Assembly: GCA_965216335.1 (NCBI GenBank)
Contig: OZ244154.1
Coordinates: 2,356,001 to 2,420,000 of the forward strand
Source of the DNA: JAHEJE01 sp965216335
GTDB lineage: Bacteria; Pseudomonadota; Alphaproteobacteria; Rhizobiales; Aestuariivirgaceae
DNA length: 64,000 nucleotides
Reading direction: 5' to 3'
Every line of letters begins with the position of its first letter. The first letter of the stretch is position 1. Shown piece by piece: positions 21,159 to 29,204 of the stretch. The notes beneath the pieces are model-generated. The model did not search any database. It was not told the DNA's origin and saw nothing but the letters and a program-made list of their open reading frames with translations. The translations under genes were made by a program, and so were the position numbers.

Positions 21159-22033
21159 GGTCCGCCGGCTGCACCACCGCCCAGGTCGGCGGGGCCTGCG
21201 CCAGGGCCCATCCGCATCAGTGCGGCGATGCGGTTTTGCGTATCGGGATGGGTCGAGAACAGGTTGTCCATGCGCTGGCCGGACAACGGATTGATGATGA
21301 ACATGTGTGCCGTCGCCGGATTGGCTTCAGCCTCGTGGTTTTCGATGCGCTCGGCACCCATCGCGATCTTCTTCAGCGCCGACGCCAGCCATTCCGGGTT
21401 GCCGCAGATCTCCGCGCCGCCCCGGTCGGCGGCGTATTCGCGCGTCCTGCTGATCGCCATCTGCACGATCATCGCGGCGAACGGCGCCAGGAACATCATC
21501 GCAATGCTGCCGACCACGCCGAGCGGATTGTCGCGGCCGCGCCCGAAAAACAGTGCGAAGTTGGCCAGCATCGATACGGCGCCGGCAATCGTCGCGGTGA
21601 TGGTCATGATCAGGGTGTCGCGGTTCTTGATGTGCGCCAGTTCGTGGGCCATCACCCCGGCCACCTCCTCCTTGCTCAAGGTCCGCAGCAGACCCGTGGT
21701 CGCCGCAACCGCGGCATTCTCCGGGTTGCGGCCCGTGGCAAAGGCGTTCGGCTGGTCCTGGTGCATGATGTAGACCTTGGGCATCGGCAAGTCGGCGCGC
21801 CGGGCCAGCTCCTCGACCATTGCATAGTATTCCGGATGGGATCGGGCATCAGCCTGTTCGGCGCCATGCATGCGCAGCACCATCTTGTCGGAGTTCCAGT
21901 AGCTGAAAACGTTGGTCGCTATGGCAAAGGCAAACGCCATCAGCATGCCGCCGGTGCCGCCGAGCAGATAGCCGACGGCCAGGAACAGCCCGGTCATCGC
22001 CGCCAGCAGCAGTCCCGTGCGCATGATATTCAT
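21113..22033 (-). CDS. htpX: Membrane zinc metalloprotease HtpX
   Basis: Inner-membrane M48 protease for quality control of membrane proteins. The 306 residues include two N-terminal hydrophobic helices (about 6-44), the zinc motif HELAH at 130-134, two further membrane segments (about 143-195), and the downstream SRTREYAADRGGAEICG with the third zinc ligand. The Gly/Pro-rich C-terminal tail (GPGAGPADLGGGAAGG) is typical of alphaproteobacterial forms. It overlaps the upstream part of the rsmB-like frame. The 98-bp gap to the divergent SDHAF4 gene should hold both promoters. Confidence 0.96.
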   Translation of the reverse strand: MNIMRTGLLLAAMTGLFLAVGYLLGGTGGMLMAFAFAIATNVFSYWNSDKMVLRMHGAEQADARSHPEYYAMVEELARRADLPMPKVYIMHQDQPNAFATGRNPENAAVAATTGLLRTLSKEEVAGVMAHELAHIKNRDTLIMTITATIAGAVSMLANFALFFGRGRDNPLGVVGSIAMMFLAPFAAMIVQMAISRTREYAADRGGAEICGNPEWLASALKKIAMGAERIENHEAEANPATAHMFIINPLSGQRMDNLFSTHPDTQNRIAALMRMGPGAGPADLGGGAAGGPWGGQNTPRESGPWG

Positions 22034-22131
22034 CGCCGATACCTCATTGTTGCCGAACGCCCATCAGCGTTCCAGTCCCCAAACATATGTGATAATCAAC
22101 GCCCAGGTTCAATAACGATGGCCGTGCCGCC

Positions 22132-22320
22132 ATGAGCGAACACTCTGAAAACCGGCAGAAAAGCCTGACCCCCGAGGCCCGGCGCGCTCTGGCGGAAGCC
22201 GAGGCCCGCCGCAAAGCCCGACCTGCCGAGAAACGCGAACCTGAACTCGGTGGCCCTGAAGGCCCCGAACCCACCCGCTATGGCGACTGGGAAAAAAAGG
22301 GCATAGCCAGCGATTTCTAA
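22132..22320 (+). CDS. Succinate dehydrogenase assembly factor 4 family protein (DUF1674)
   Basis: A 62-residue protein with the C-terminal signature EPTRYGDWEKKGIASDF, the hallmark of the SDHAF4/DUF1674 family. In eukaryotes the family binds flavinylated SdhA and promotes complex II assembly; the bacterial role is inferred from this. The N-terminal half is a charged, Ala/Arg/Glu-rich helix. It diverges from htpX and ends at the hairpin terminator shared with the L,D-transpeptidase gene. Confidence 0.85.
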   Translation: MSEHSENRQKSLTPEARRALAEAEARRKARPAEKREPELGGPEGPEPTRYGDWEKKGIASDF

Positions 22321-22333
22321 GACCCCAAAGAGA

Positions 22334-22359
22334 AACGCCGGACGCTCAGGTCCGGCGTT
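22334..22359. terminator. Bidirectional Rho-independent terminator between converging genes
   Basis: A perfect 10-bp inverted repeat (AACGCCGGAC and GTCCGGCGTT) with a 6-nt loop lies 13 bp after the SDHAF4 stop and 24 bp after the end of the converging transpeptidase gene. The plus-strand side is followed by the T-rich stretch CTGTCTGTTCT and the minus-strand side by TCTTTGGGG, so it may stop transcripts from both directions. Confidence 0.75.
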
Positions 22360-22383
22360 CTGTCTGTTCTCGCGGCAAAACTG

Positions 22384-22995
22384 CTAGATGACAATCACCT
22401 TGGCGCCCATGCGCACGCGGCGGTAGAGGTCGATGACCTCCTCGTTGATCATCCTGATGCAACCGCTGGATACCGCCCCGCCGATGGTGTGCGGCTGGTT
22501 GGTGCCGTGAATGCGGTAAAGCGTATCCCGCCGGCCCTGGAACAGGTACAGGGCCCGCGCGCCAAGCGGGTTGTTGGGTCCGCCCGGCATGTACTCCGGC
22601 AGCTCGCGGCCCTTGGCCCGCTCCCGCTCGATCATTTCCGCCGGCGGCCGCCAGCTCGGCCACTCCGCCTTGCGCCGGATGCGAGCGGTGCCGGACCAGT
22701 TGAAACCTTCCCGTCCGACGCCGACGCCATACTGCATTGCTTTGCCCCTGCGCAACACGAAGTACAGCTTGCGCTTGCGGGTATCGATGATGATCGTGCC
22801 CGGCTTCTCGCGGGTTTTGTACTTGATGATCTTCTTGCCGCCATAGCGCGAACGGCGCTTGCGCTTACCGTCGTTGAACGCGGAGTTGAAGTTGTAGCGA
22901 ACCGTCGCGCGGGTATCCGCCAACGCCGAAGGGGCGAATGTAGCCAGGGCCAGCCCGCTCAGCAGCAGCTTTCTGCGATCTAAAGGATTTTGCAT
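22384..22995 (-). CDS. L,D-transpeptidase (YkuD family), exported
   Basis: Cell-wall enzyme that forms L,D-crosslinks or attaches proteins to peptidoglycan. The YkuD catalytic signature is complete: HGTNQPHTIGGAVSSGCIRM, with the His and the nucleophilic Cys in SSGCIRM, near the C-terminus. The start at 22993-22995 (MQNPLDRRKLLLSGLAL) has a GGAG ribosome site and yields a Tat/Sec-like signal peptide ending near ALADT, with a 203-residue product. A longer frame begins at 23037 but adds nothing recognisable. The middle (about residues 35-65) is unusually rich in Lys and Arg. Confidence 0.9.
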   Translation of the reverse strand: MQNPLDRRKLLLSGLALATFAPSALADTRATVRYNFNSAFNDGKRKRRSRYGGKKIIKYKTREKPGTIIIDTRKRKLYFVLRRGKAMQYGVGVGREGFNWSGTARIRRKAEWPSWRPPAEMIERERAKGRELPEYMPGGPNNPLGARALYLFQGRRDTLYRIHGTNQPHTIGGAVSSGCIRMINEEVIDLYRRVRMGAKVIVI

Positions 22996-23081
22996 TGTTG
23001 TCTCCATCAACCATGGAAATGGAATGATCCCGGACACGTGTCTCTTACGGATCAGTTATACCAAATGCGCCGTTTGACGCG

Positions 23082-23348
23082 CTAGAGCACTTTTCGATCA
23101 TATGGGATCACTTGACCGGGTTTCCGCGTCTGCTGGCTAGGCATGCTTCGCGCCATGGCCTGGTTGGCCACAAGCGGAGCATAACGACGTCCGGGAGGCG
23201 CGGAAATCCGGCCTTCGGTGGGCCAAATTCGCCCATCTGGTGCGTTGCGGCACTTGCCCGATGCACCGCATCGCGCTGCGCACCGCGCCTGCCATATGAG
23301 CGAATTTGGCTCCATCAAGTGATCCCATATGATCGAAAAGTGCTCTAG
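23082..23348. repeat. Structured palindromic repeat element (MITE-like) with 34-bp perfect inverted ends
   Basis: Positions 23082-23115 begin CTAGAGCACTTTTCGATCAT and are the exact reverse complement of 23315-23348. The 199 bp between them hold two nested inverted repeats. The first pairs 23116-23128 (CCGGGTTTCCGCG) with 23199-23211 (CGCGGAAATCCGG). The second pairs 23222-23232 (GCCAAATTCGC) with 23300-23310 (GCGAATTTGGC). One strand could therefore fold into a three-armed structure. There is no transposase. The ends resemble the CTAGAGC-type palindromic repeats scattered in Rhizobiales genomes, which is recollection and was not checked. No target duplication is obvious. Confidence 0.8.
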
Positions 23349-23360
23349 ATCTGACGAAAA

Positions 23361-23729
23361 TCAAATCAACAGCCGGCAAATCCGATGCAGCCGGTCTTGC
23401 GAAGAACAGATGACTGCCTTGTCCGGTGGCCTGATCCGCTGCTGACCGATAAAAGGTTCTGCCAGCGCGGTCAGCAGGTCGACGGAAGTCTTTCGGGGGC
23501 CATCGCCAGCCGCTTTGGGCGTTGGGAACAGTTCCCTGCGAAAGCTCTCAGAACGCGCTATGAGGCATTTGTTCCGGCACGCCGGCACTTGTTCCTTGAC
23601 GATCTTCCCGGAAGCAGCGGCGGTTTGGATCGCTTCGGGCGATTTATGCGACGTCAGCACTTGCACGCACGGCTTCGACACCAGCGTCATCGCCAGCAAG
23701 ATGGCTATGATATGGACATAAATGCGCAC
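23361..23729 (-). CDS. Hypothetical small exported protein
   Basis: A 122-residue frame from a GTG start, with a hydrophobic N-terminus (MRIYVHIIAILLAMTLVS) that could be a signal peptide, then a polar region with five cysteines. I recognise no family. The stop lies 12 bp from the repeat element. It is on the same strand as the flagellar genes upstream, 102 bp after the PilZ gene, so it could be the last gene of that operon. Support is weak: only the open frame and the plausible signal peptide. If it is not real, 22996-23831 holds only the repeat element. Confidence 0.35.
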   Translation of the reverse strand: MRIYVHIIAILLAMTLVSKPCVQVLTSHKSPEAIQTAAASGKIVKEQVPACRNKCLIARSESFRRELFPTPKAAGDGPRKTSVDLLTALAEPFIGQQRIRPPDKAVICSSQDRLHRICRLLI

Positions 23730-23831
23730 GTCGATCTTTGCCCCGAAAAGATCCTGAAACTATAGCGCCTTTTTTTAAGTTATTCTTGCAAGCTGAGCAA
23801 GATCACGCCTTTTTGATCGCCTCGATAACTG

Positions 23832-24161
23832 TCAGCCCCGGCGGTGCAACGCATAGAACGGCCCGGCAAGCGGGTGCCGGATGCCATCGTCCGCACAACC
23901 GTCGGGCACCTCTTCTTCGCGGTAGCGAATACCCGCATCCCGCCCGTCACGCCAGACAAGTTCGGCAACGAACGCCTGGTCCAGCTCGTCGTCATAGAAA
24001 TGCAAATGCACAGGAACTTCGACCATCTCGACCAATCGCAGCCGAACACCGCTTTCGGACCGGTTGACGATCTGGCAATCGACGATGAAGCGGTTGTCGG
24101 TGTCTGCAATCCTGCCCGAACGCAGTCGTGTCCGCCGTCTCGGGTTTTGTCGCCGTGTCAT
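23832..24161 (-). CDS. PilZ-domain protein (likely c-di-GMP binding)
   Basis: A protein of 109 residues from the ATG at 24161. The N-terminal RRxxR-type motif (QNPRRRTRLRSGRI) and NRSESGVRL, matching the D/NxSxxG element, are the two parts of the c-di-GMP site in PilZ domains. The rest gives the beta-barrel strands (VPVHLHFYDDE, FVAELVWRDGRDAGIRY). Its ATG shares one base with the stop of the upstream gene (TGATG), so the two are translationally coupled. Its place at the end of the flhB operon suggests a brake or modulator of the motor or export gate; that is inference. Confidence 0.8.
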   Translation of the reverse strand: MTRRQNPRRRTRLRSGRIADTDNRFIVDCQIVNRSESGVRLRLVEMVEVPVHLHFYDDELDQAFVAELVWRDGRDAGIRYREEEVPDGCADDGIRHPLAGPFYALHRRG

Positions 24162-24661
24162 CACGCCAGCGAAACTTCATTGGGGCGCAGGGCACTGGCA
24201 TGCAACTCGGCAACCATCGCCGTGGGAAGTTCCAGTCGCACGGCATCCAGCGCCCTTTGCAGCATCATGGACAGACTGCCGCCGGGCCGGCCGTCCAACC
24301 CGGTGCAAACCGTTCCGAGGCGCACATGCGCCGAAGACGATGCGATCACCAGCTCGAACGCCGCCCGCAGCTCATCGTGCGCCAGCACCAGCCCGAGACA
24401 GAGTTCCGGGCATTGGCCCCACCCCATGGAGACGCCGCTGCTCCGGTTGAACCGCAGGGCGCCGGGCATGAAGAACAGTTCAGCAGCGGAGTTGACGATA
24501 TCTTCCAGGTTGCCATGCCGGTGATTGACAATCTGCGGCAGCAAGGCGCCAAGATCGATCAGCCGCAGTTCCGCCGCCACACACCGCACGCCTTCGGCAA
24601 TTACCCGCTCGGCGGCCTCGCGCACGGCAAGATCAGCCTCACACACCCCAACTTCCATCAT
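24161..24661 (-). CDS. Uncharacterised flagellar-operon protein
   Basis: A 166-residue soluble protein with no family I recognise. It alternates helices and hydrophobic strands (LGLVLAHDELRAAFELVIA, HVRLGTVCTGLDGRPG) and has no membrane segment or signal peptide. The start ATG overlaps the flhB stop by 4 nt (ATGA), and its own stop overlaps the PilZ gene by 1 nt, so it is clearly a real, coupled member of the motA-fliM-fliN-fliG-flhB operon. A second in-frame ATG follows directly. Position suggests a role linked to export or c-di-GMP control, but no residue evidence supports a function. Confidence 0.7.
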   Translation of the reverse strand: MMEVGVCEADLAVREAAERVIAEGVRCVAAELRLIDLGALLPQIVNHRHGNLEDIVNSAAELFFMPGALRFNRSSGVSMGWGQCPELCLGLVLAHDELRAAFELVIASSSAHVRLGTVCTGLDGRPGGSLSMMLQRALDAVRLELPTAMVAELHASALRPNEVSLA

Positions 24662-25740
24662 TGCAGGATCGCCTTCGCCTTGTTGCGTGTTGACAGATAG
24701 AAGATCAATTCGGCCACCGCCTTGTAGAAGTCTTCCGGGATCGCCTGATCGACCTCGACAACATCGTACATCGATCTTGCCAGAGGCTTGTCCTCGACCA
24801 CCGGGATGTCATGCTCTTCTGCGATCTCGCGGATTTTCAGCGCGATCAGGTTCTTGCCCTTGGCCAAGACCACCGGCGCCCCGCCTTCCGAACGCACGAA
24901 CCGCAAGGCAATCGAATAGTGGGTCGGATTGGCGATGATCAGCGTGGATTGCGGAACGGCGGCCATCATCCGCTTGCGCGACCGGTCGCGGGCCAGCGAC
25001 CGCAGCCGCGATTTGACCAGCGGGTCGCCATCGGCCTGCTTCTGCTCGTCCTTGACCTCCTGACGGGTCATCATCAGCTGGCGGCGCCAGTGATAACGCG
25101 ACCACAGGACGTCGGCCACACCCAGAAGGACCGAGGCACCGACCACTCCGGCCAGCAGCCGCACGGAAATCTCGCCGATCAACTGCGCCGCCGCGGCGGC
25201 TTCGCCGTGCAGCGCCGTGACGACCTTGGGATATTGCCCCTTGAGCACAATCGCCGCCACCGCCCCGATGATGCTCAGCTTGGCCACCGACTTGCAGAAC
25301 TCCACCACACCCTGGCGGCCGAAAATCCGCTTCCAGCCCTGGCTGAGGGACAGTTTGGACAACTTCGGGCGGATGCGCTCCAGCACCGGCCGTGGCACGT
25401 TCTGCAGCAGCGAAGCCGCCAGCCCCATGATCATCAGGATGATCAGCACCGGCCCGAGAACGCCCAGTACGTCCCAGAACACCCCATACAGCAGTGTCAG
25501 CCCGTCTTCCGTGGCGCGCAGCGACCAGCCGCCCGGCTGTTCCATGAACAGTTTCAGGCGCCCGGCGAGCGCGCCGACGGCCGAGCCGGCATAGAAGGCC
25601 GCGACCAGCAGCATCCCCGCCATCGACGACACGATCGCCGCCTCGCGCGAGTACGCCGTATTGCCCTTGTCGAGCGCCTCCTGGATCTTCTTGTCGGACG
25701 GCTCTTCGGTTTTCGAGTCCTGTTCGGCGGGTTCACTCAT
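24658..25740 (-). CDS. flhB: Flagellar export gate protein FlhB
   Basis: Inner-membrane switch of the flagellar type III export apparatus that changes substrate from rod/hook to filament proteins. The 360 residues show four N-terminal membrane segments (about 35-60, 85-113, 150-168, 188-212), a charged linker, and the cytoplasmic domain with the autocleavage motif NPTH at 271-274 (Asn271/Pro272). The C-terminal KGKNLIALKIREIAEEHDIPVVEDKPLARSMY is strongly conserved in the family. It lies 15 bp after fliG and overlaps the next gene by 4 nt. Confidence 0.97.
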   Translation of the reverse strand: MSEPAEQDSKTEEPSDKKIQEALDKGNTAYSREAAIVSSMAGMLLVAAFYAGSAVGALAGRLKLFMEQPGGWSLRATEDGLTLLYGVFWDVLGVLGPVLIILMIMGLAASLLQNVPRPVLERIRPKLSKLSLSQGWKRIFGRQGVVEFCKSVAKLSIIGAVAAIVLKGQYPKVVTALHGEAAAAAQLIGEISVRLLAGVVGASVLLGVADVLWSRYHWRRQLMMTRQEVKDEQKQADGDPLVKSRLRSLARDRSRKRMMAAVPQSTLIIANPTHYSIALRFVRSEGGAPVVLAKGKNLIALKIREIAEEHDIPVVEDKPLARSMYDVVEVDQAIPEDFYKAVAELIFYLSTRNKAKAILQ

Positions 25741-25755
25741 TGACCGCCCTCACGC

Positions 25756-26781
25756 TCACGCGGCCTCGTCTGCGATCTTGCGCAGTTCGATTTCGCCCTG
25801 TTCGGCCAACTGCAGCGCTGCAGCGGCAATGCCGCGCCGGGCGTCCTTGATGTCCTTTTCATCGACATTGTCCGGCTGGCGCAGCTCTGCTTCGACCATT
25901 CGCCGCGACCGCGACGACAGGCTCGACAGCACCAGTTCGCTGAGTTCGGAACCCGCTCCGACCAACGCCTTGACCACATCGTCGGTACCCACCTTGTCGA
26001 ACAGCATCAGCCGGGCCTTGTCCGGCATGTCGACGATATCCTCGAAGTCGAACAGCCGGCGTTTGACGTCCTCGGCCTCAGCCGGCTTGTCCTGCAGCAG
26101 GGCATCGATGACCGCCGACTTTTCCTCATTGTCCATGAGGTTGATAATGTTGGCCAGCCGGGCCCGCGCCGCATCCGCCGCGGCCGAGCCGTCGTCGCCC
26201 AGCAGCACCCGCGCAATCGAGCTCTCAAACATCTGCATGACGGCATCACCCACCGGCGCCAGCACAAGCAAACGCCGCACCAGTCCGTCGCGCACCTCGC
26301 AGGGCAGCTTGCCCAGGATGACCGCAGCAAACGGCGCCCCCGAGCGCGCCAGGAACACCGCCGCCGTCTGCGGGTGCTCGTGCTGGATAAATGCGATCAG
26401 CTTTTCTTCGTCGACATCGCCGACCGCGTCCCACACCGAAACTTGCTGGCCGGCCTGCGGTGCCGATGCAGCCTCCTCGGCAGCTGCTTCGGAAAGCGCG
26501 CTGTCGAGCAATTCGCTCATTTCACCGCTCTTGCCGAGAAGGTTGACGCTGGCCGCAAACCGTTCGGCGAATTCGTCAACCAGGTTGGCCAGGTCCGATG
26601 CGGTAATCGGCTCAAGCGTCTCGGACGCCGCCCGGACCACTGAAATGTCATCCTGATCGAATTTGTGCAGCAGCTGGCCGGCAATCGAACGCTCCAGGGC
26701 CAGCAGCAATATGGCGACCTTTTCGGCCCCGCTGATCGGTCGGGAGTAAGCCTGCAAACCTGGCGCCATCGTTGCCTGCAT
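25756..26781 (-). CDS. fliG: Flagellar motor switch protein FliG
   Basis: Rotor protein that takes torque from the stator and mounts on the FliF ring. The 341-residue protein has an N-terminal domain starting ISGAEKVAILLLAL, the middle-domain EHPQT motif (about residues 134-138) that contacts FliM, and the C-terminal torque domain FDFEDIVDMPDKARLMLFDKV, with the charged helix SSRSRRMVEAELR. It is part of the operon order motA-fliM-fliN-fliG-flhB, as in other rhizobia. Gap to fliN is 15 bp. Confidence 0.95.
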   Translation of the reverse strand: MQATMAPGLQAYSRPISGAEKVAILLLALERSIAGQLLHKFDQDDISVVRAASETLEPITASDLANLVDEFAERFAASVNLLGKSGEMSELLDSALSEAAAEEAASAPQAGQQVSVWDAVGDVDEEKLIAFIQHEHPQTAAVFLARSGAPFAAVILGKLPCEVRDGLVRRLLVLAPVGDAVMQMFESSIARVLLGDDGSAAADAARARLANIINLMDNEEKSAVIDALLQDKPAEAEDVKRRLFDFEDIVDMPDKARLMLFDKVGTDDVVKALVGAGSELSELVLSSLSSRSRRMVEAELRQPDNVDEKDIKDARRGIAAAALQLAEQGEIELRKIADEAA

Positions 26782-26796
26782 CGCCGCGTCGTATGT

Positions 26797-27168
26797 CTAA
26801 CCGGCCATGTCGAGGGCACCGCTGACGATCTCCGTCAGGGAAACACCGAACCTGGTCTCGTCATCGTCCATCAGCACCACTTCGCCACGCGCAATGGTCC
26901 GGCCGTTGGCCGTCAGCTCGATCGGATCGCCGACATGCTGGTCGAGCCCGATCACTGACCCGCGCTGCAGCCGCATCAGTTCGGCCACCGGCATCCGGGC
27001 CCGCCCCAGCACAACCTGCAGGCTGACCGGGATACGCATGATCAGATCGAGGTTCTGCTGACCGCCCGTCGCCATCGCGTCGGTCGCCTCGACGGCCGTC
27101 GGCTGCGCGGCGCCATCCTCACCGGTGGCTGTTGCGGTTTCAGGCCCGTTGTCTGTCGCATCCGTCAT
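26797..27168 (-). CDS. fliN: Flagellar motor switch protein FliN
   Basis: C-ring protein of 123 residues. An acidic N-terminal tail (about 1-40) is followed by the SpoA/FliN domain: LDLIMRIPVSLQVVLGRARMPVAELMRL, VIGLDQHVGDPIELTANGRTIARGEVVLMDD, RFGVSLTEIV. A GTG three codons upstream (27177) is an alternative start; I chose the ATG. It lies 19 bp after fliM in the switch operon. Confidence 0.94.
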   Translation of the reverse strand: MTDATDNGPETATATGEDGAAQPTAVEATDAMATGGQQNLDLIMRIPVSLQVVLGRARMPVAELMRLQRGSVIGLDQHVGDPIELTANGRTIARGEVVLMDDDETRFGVSLTEIVSGALDMAG

Positions 27169-27187
27169 CGTTCTCACTCACTCGCTA

Positions 27188-28174
27188 TCAATTTGCGTGG
27201 CCACTGCCGGGCACCGCCAGAACGGCGTCCATCATGTCCGCCTGGTCGGCGACAAAATGATCGATCTTGACATGGAACATGCCGTCGGCCTGGCCCAGCC
27301 GGCACTTCATCAATGCGGTGCCGTTACATCGCACATCGACCAGGTTGCCCTCGTTGGCCGGCAAGCGCAGCAGGTCCCCGGCCTTGAGCTGTGTCAGCCG
27401 TTTCAAGGCCATCTCGCCGCCATCGAGACTGGCCTCGATTTCCACCGGCGCACGATGCACCTCGCGGGCAAGCTGGCCCGACCACTCCGGATCGTGCCTC
27501 ACCGGTTCCTCGCCTGCCCTGAGGATGTCAGCGGCAATGATCTCCAGGGCATCCTGCGGCAGGCCGATCAGCGCCTGATATATCGCCTCGCCGATCTCAA
27601 CATTCACCATGACCCCGATCATGCCGCAGTCCTCCAGGCCTTCGGCCTCGGCATCCAGTTCACCCGCAACCGGTTCGGGCCGGAACCCGACCGGCGCGAT
27701 CCCGGCGAAACTCTGCTCCACCCCGGCGGCCAGGTGTCTGAGCGCCCATGATGCCAGCTCAAGCTCGATCGGGGTGAACGGTCGCTCGGCGGTGAACGGT
27801 GCTTCGCTGCCGTCGCCGCCGAACGCCGCTTCGAGCAGTGCGAATACCAAAGGCCGCGTTGCGCCGACCACCACCGGGTGCGCCCAGTCCTCGACCCGCA
27901 CCAGCATGGACACCCCGTCCGGCGATGTCTTGGCAAGGAAGAACTGCGCCGTGTCGGCGCTGACCTTGGCGACGCTGGCCGTGATCTCGCGCTGCGTTTC
28001 GCGCGTCAGAACGCCTCCCCAGCACTCGACCATGCGCCCGGCCAGCGTTTCCAGTGCCGGCAGCAGGTCGGCCTTGGCCGCGCCGGTTTCGAGCAGCCGG
28101 TCGATGATTGCCTGCCGGCATGGGCGCTCGCTTGCCGCCGCAGCCGCTTGCGCCTGTTCACTCGCCGCCATCAT
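27188..28174 (-). CDS. fliM: Flagellar motor switch protein FliM
   Basis: C-ring protein that binds CheY-P and reverses the motor. The 328 residues show a CheC-like middle domain (about 40-210, including GGDGSEAPFTAERPFTPIE and MIGVMVNVEIGEA) and a C-terminal SpoA domain (VEIEASLDGGEMALKRLTQLKAGDLLRLP). The N-terminus (ASEQAQAAAAASERP) does not show an obvious LSQxEIDALL CheY-binding motif, as is common for divergent rhizobial FliM. The start overlaps motA by 4 nt (ATGA). Confidence 0.9.
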   Translation of the reverse strand: MMAASEQAQAAAAASERPCRQAIIDRLLETGAAKADLLPALETLAGRMVECWGGVLTRETQREITASVAKVSADTAQFFLAKTSPDGVSMLVRVEDWAHPVVVGATRPLVFALLEAAFGGDGSEAPFTAERPFTPIELELASWALRHLAAGVEQSFAGIAPVGFRPEPVAGELDAEAEGLEDCGMIGVMVNVEIGEAIYQALIGLPQDALEIIAADILRAGEEPVRHDPEWSGQLAREVHRAPVEIEASLDGGEMALKRLTQLKAGDLLRLPANEGNLVDVRCNGTALMKCRLGQADGMFHVKIDHFVADQADMMDAVLAVPGSGHAN

Positions 28175-29043
28175 TCAGCCGGTGCCGCCGCACCGCCGCC
28201 TAGCGTTTCCTGCTCAACGTCGTCGATGCTCGGGCGTTCGTAGGACGAGATCGTCTTGCGCCCATGCTCCAATGCCACCTGCGGCATGGCGCCGTTCATG
28301 AATGCCAGCAGCGTCTGCTTGGTGATCACGAACACCCGCAACTGTTTCTGCCGCACGACCTTGATCTTCGCTGCCACCGGCCCGACCATGCCGTAGGACA
28401 TGAAGATGCCGGCAAACGTGCCGACCAGCGCCGCACCGATCAGCTTGCCGAGCAGCTCAGGAGACTGGTCGAGCGCCCCCATCGCCTTGATCACCCCGAG
28501 CACCGCGGCAACGATGCCCAGCGCCGGCAGGCCGTCGGCCATGTTCTGCATCGCCGCCTGGGCCTTCAGCCGGTCATGCAGCGCCGTCTCGATCTCCTCG
28601 TCCATCAGCGCCTCGATCTCGTGCGGTCGGGCATTGCCCATGATGATCAGCCGGCAGTAGTCGCAGATGAAGTGGGTCAGTTCGGCATTGGCCAGCACCT
28701 TGGGAAATGCCTGGAAGATCGGCGAATTCTCTGGTTCGTCGATATGCGCCTCGGCCTCGTTACGCGACTTGCCGCGCAGCTCGCGCATCAGACCGTACAG
28801 CACCCCCAGCACATCGAGGTAATCGCGTTGCTTGGGCACCGATTCCTTCAGCGCCTCGACCGTCGCCTTGCCGGCATCCTTGATCACCTTCATCGGGTTG
28901 GCGATGACGAAGATGCCGATCGCCGAGCCGCCGATGATCACGTACTCCCAGGGCTGCCACAGCACGTCGACATGCCCGCCCATGGCCATAAAGCCGCCGA
29001 GCAGGCAGCCCATGGTCACCACAAAACCGATTATGACGGTCAC
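28171..29043 (-). CDS. motA: Flagellar stator protein MotA
   Basis: Proton-channel subunit of the stator, 290 residues with four membrane segments (about 3-22, 33-50, 170-192, 202-224). The cytoplasmic loop contains RGKSRNEAEAHID and the segment IFQAFPKVL. The third and fourth helices carry DGLPALGIVAAVLGVIKAMG and LVGTFAGIFMSYGMVGP with the conserved prolines and glycines of the channel. It starts with GTG, preceded by AAGAGGT at good spacing. It heads the minus-strand switch operon and diverges from the DUF1217/flgF pair across 161 bp. MotB is encoded separately at 46023. Confidence 0.96.
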   Translation of the reverse strand: MTVIIGFVVTMGCLLGGFMAMGGHVDVLWQPWEYVIIGGSAIGIFVIANPMKVIKDAGKATVEALKESVPKQRDYLDVLGVLYGLMRELRGKSRNEAEAHIDEPENSPIFQAFPKVLANAELTHFICDYCRLIIMGNARPHEIEALMDEEIETALHDRLKAQAAMQNMADGLPALGIVAAVLGVIKAMGALDQSPELLGKLIGAALVGTFAGIFMSYGMVGPVAAKIKVVRQKQLRVFVITKQTLLAFMNGAMPQVALEHGRKTISSYERPSIDDVEQETLGGGAAAPAE

Positions 29044-29204
29044 GCCCGATTACCTCTTGCTGTCAGTAAATTCCGTTGCAGCAAGCGTTACCCACACCAA
29101 CTTGCGCGAGCCTTGCCCGGCGCCGGACCGCCACCCGGTCCAGTTTGGCGCAAGCCAATTCCGGCAGGCTCGGCGCCAGACTCAACAACAGGACCAAAGG
29201 CCCC

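Noticed and set aside
22996..23081. Longer start of the L,D-transpeptidase at 23037
   Set aside because: It would place 14 residues before a good signal peptide; the ATG at 22995 has a GGAG site.
23082..23348. Two 78-codon frames on opposite strands of the repeat element, ending in the same six residues
   Set aside because: The mirror-image pair is produced by the inverted ends. No protein-like features are seen, so I treat it as a consequence of the palindrome.
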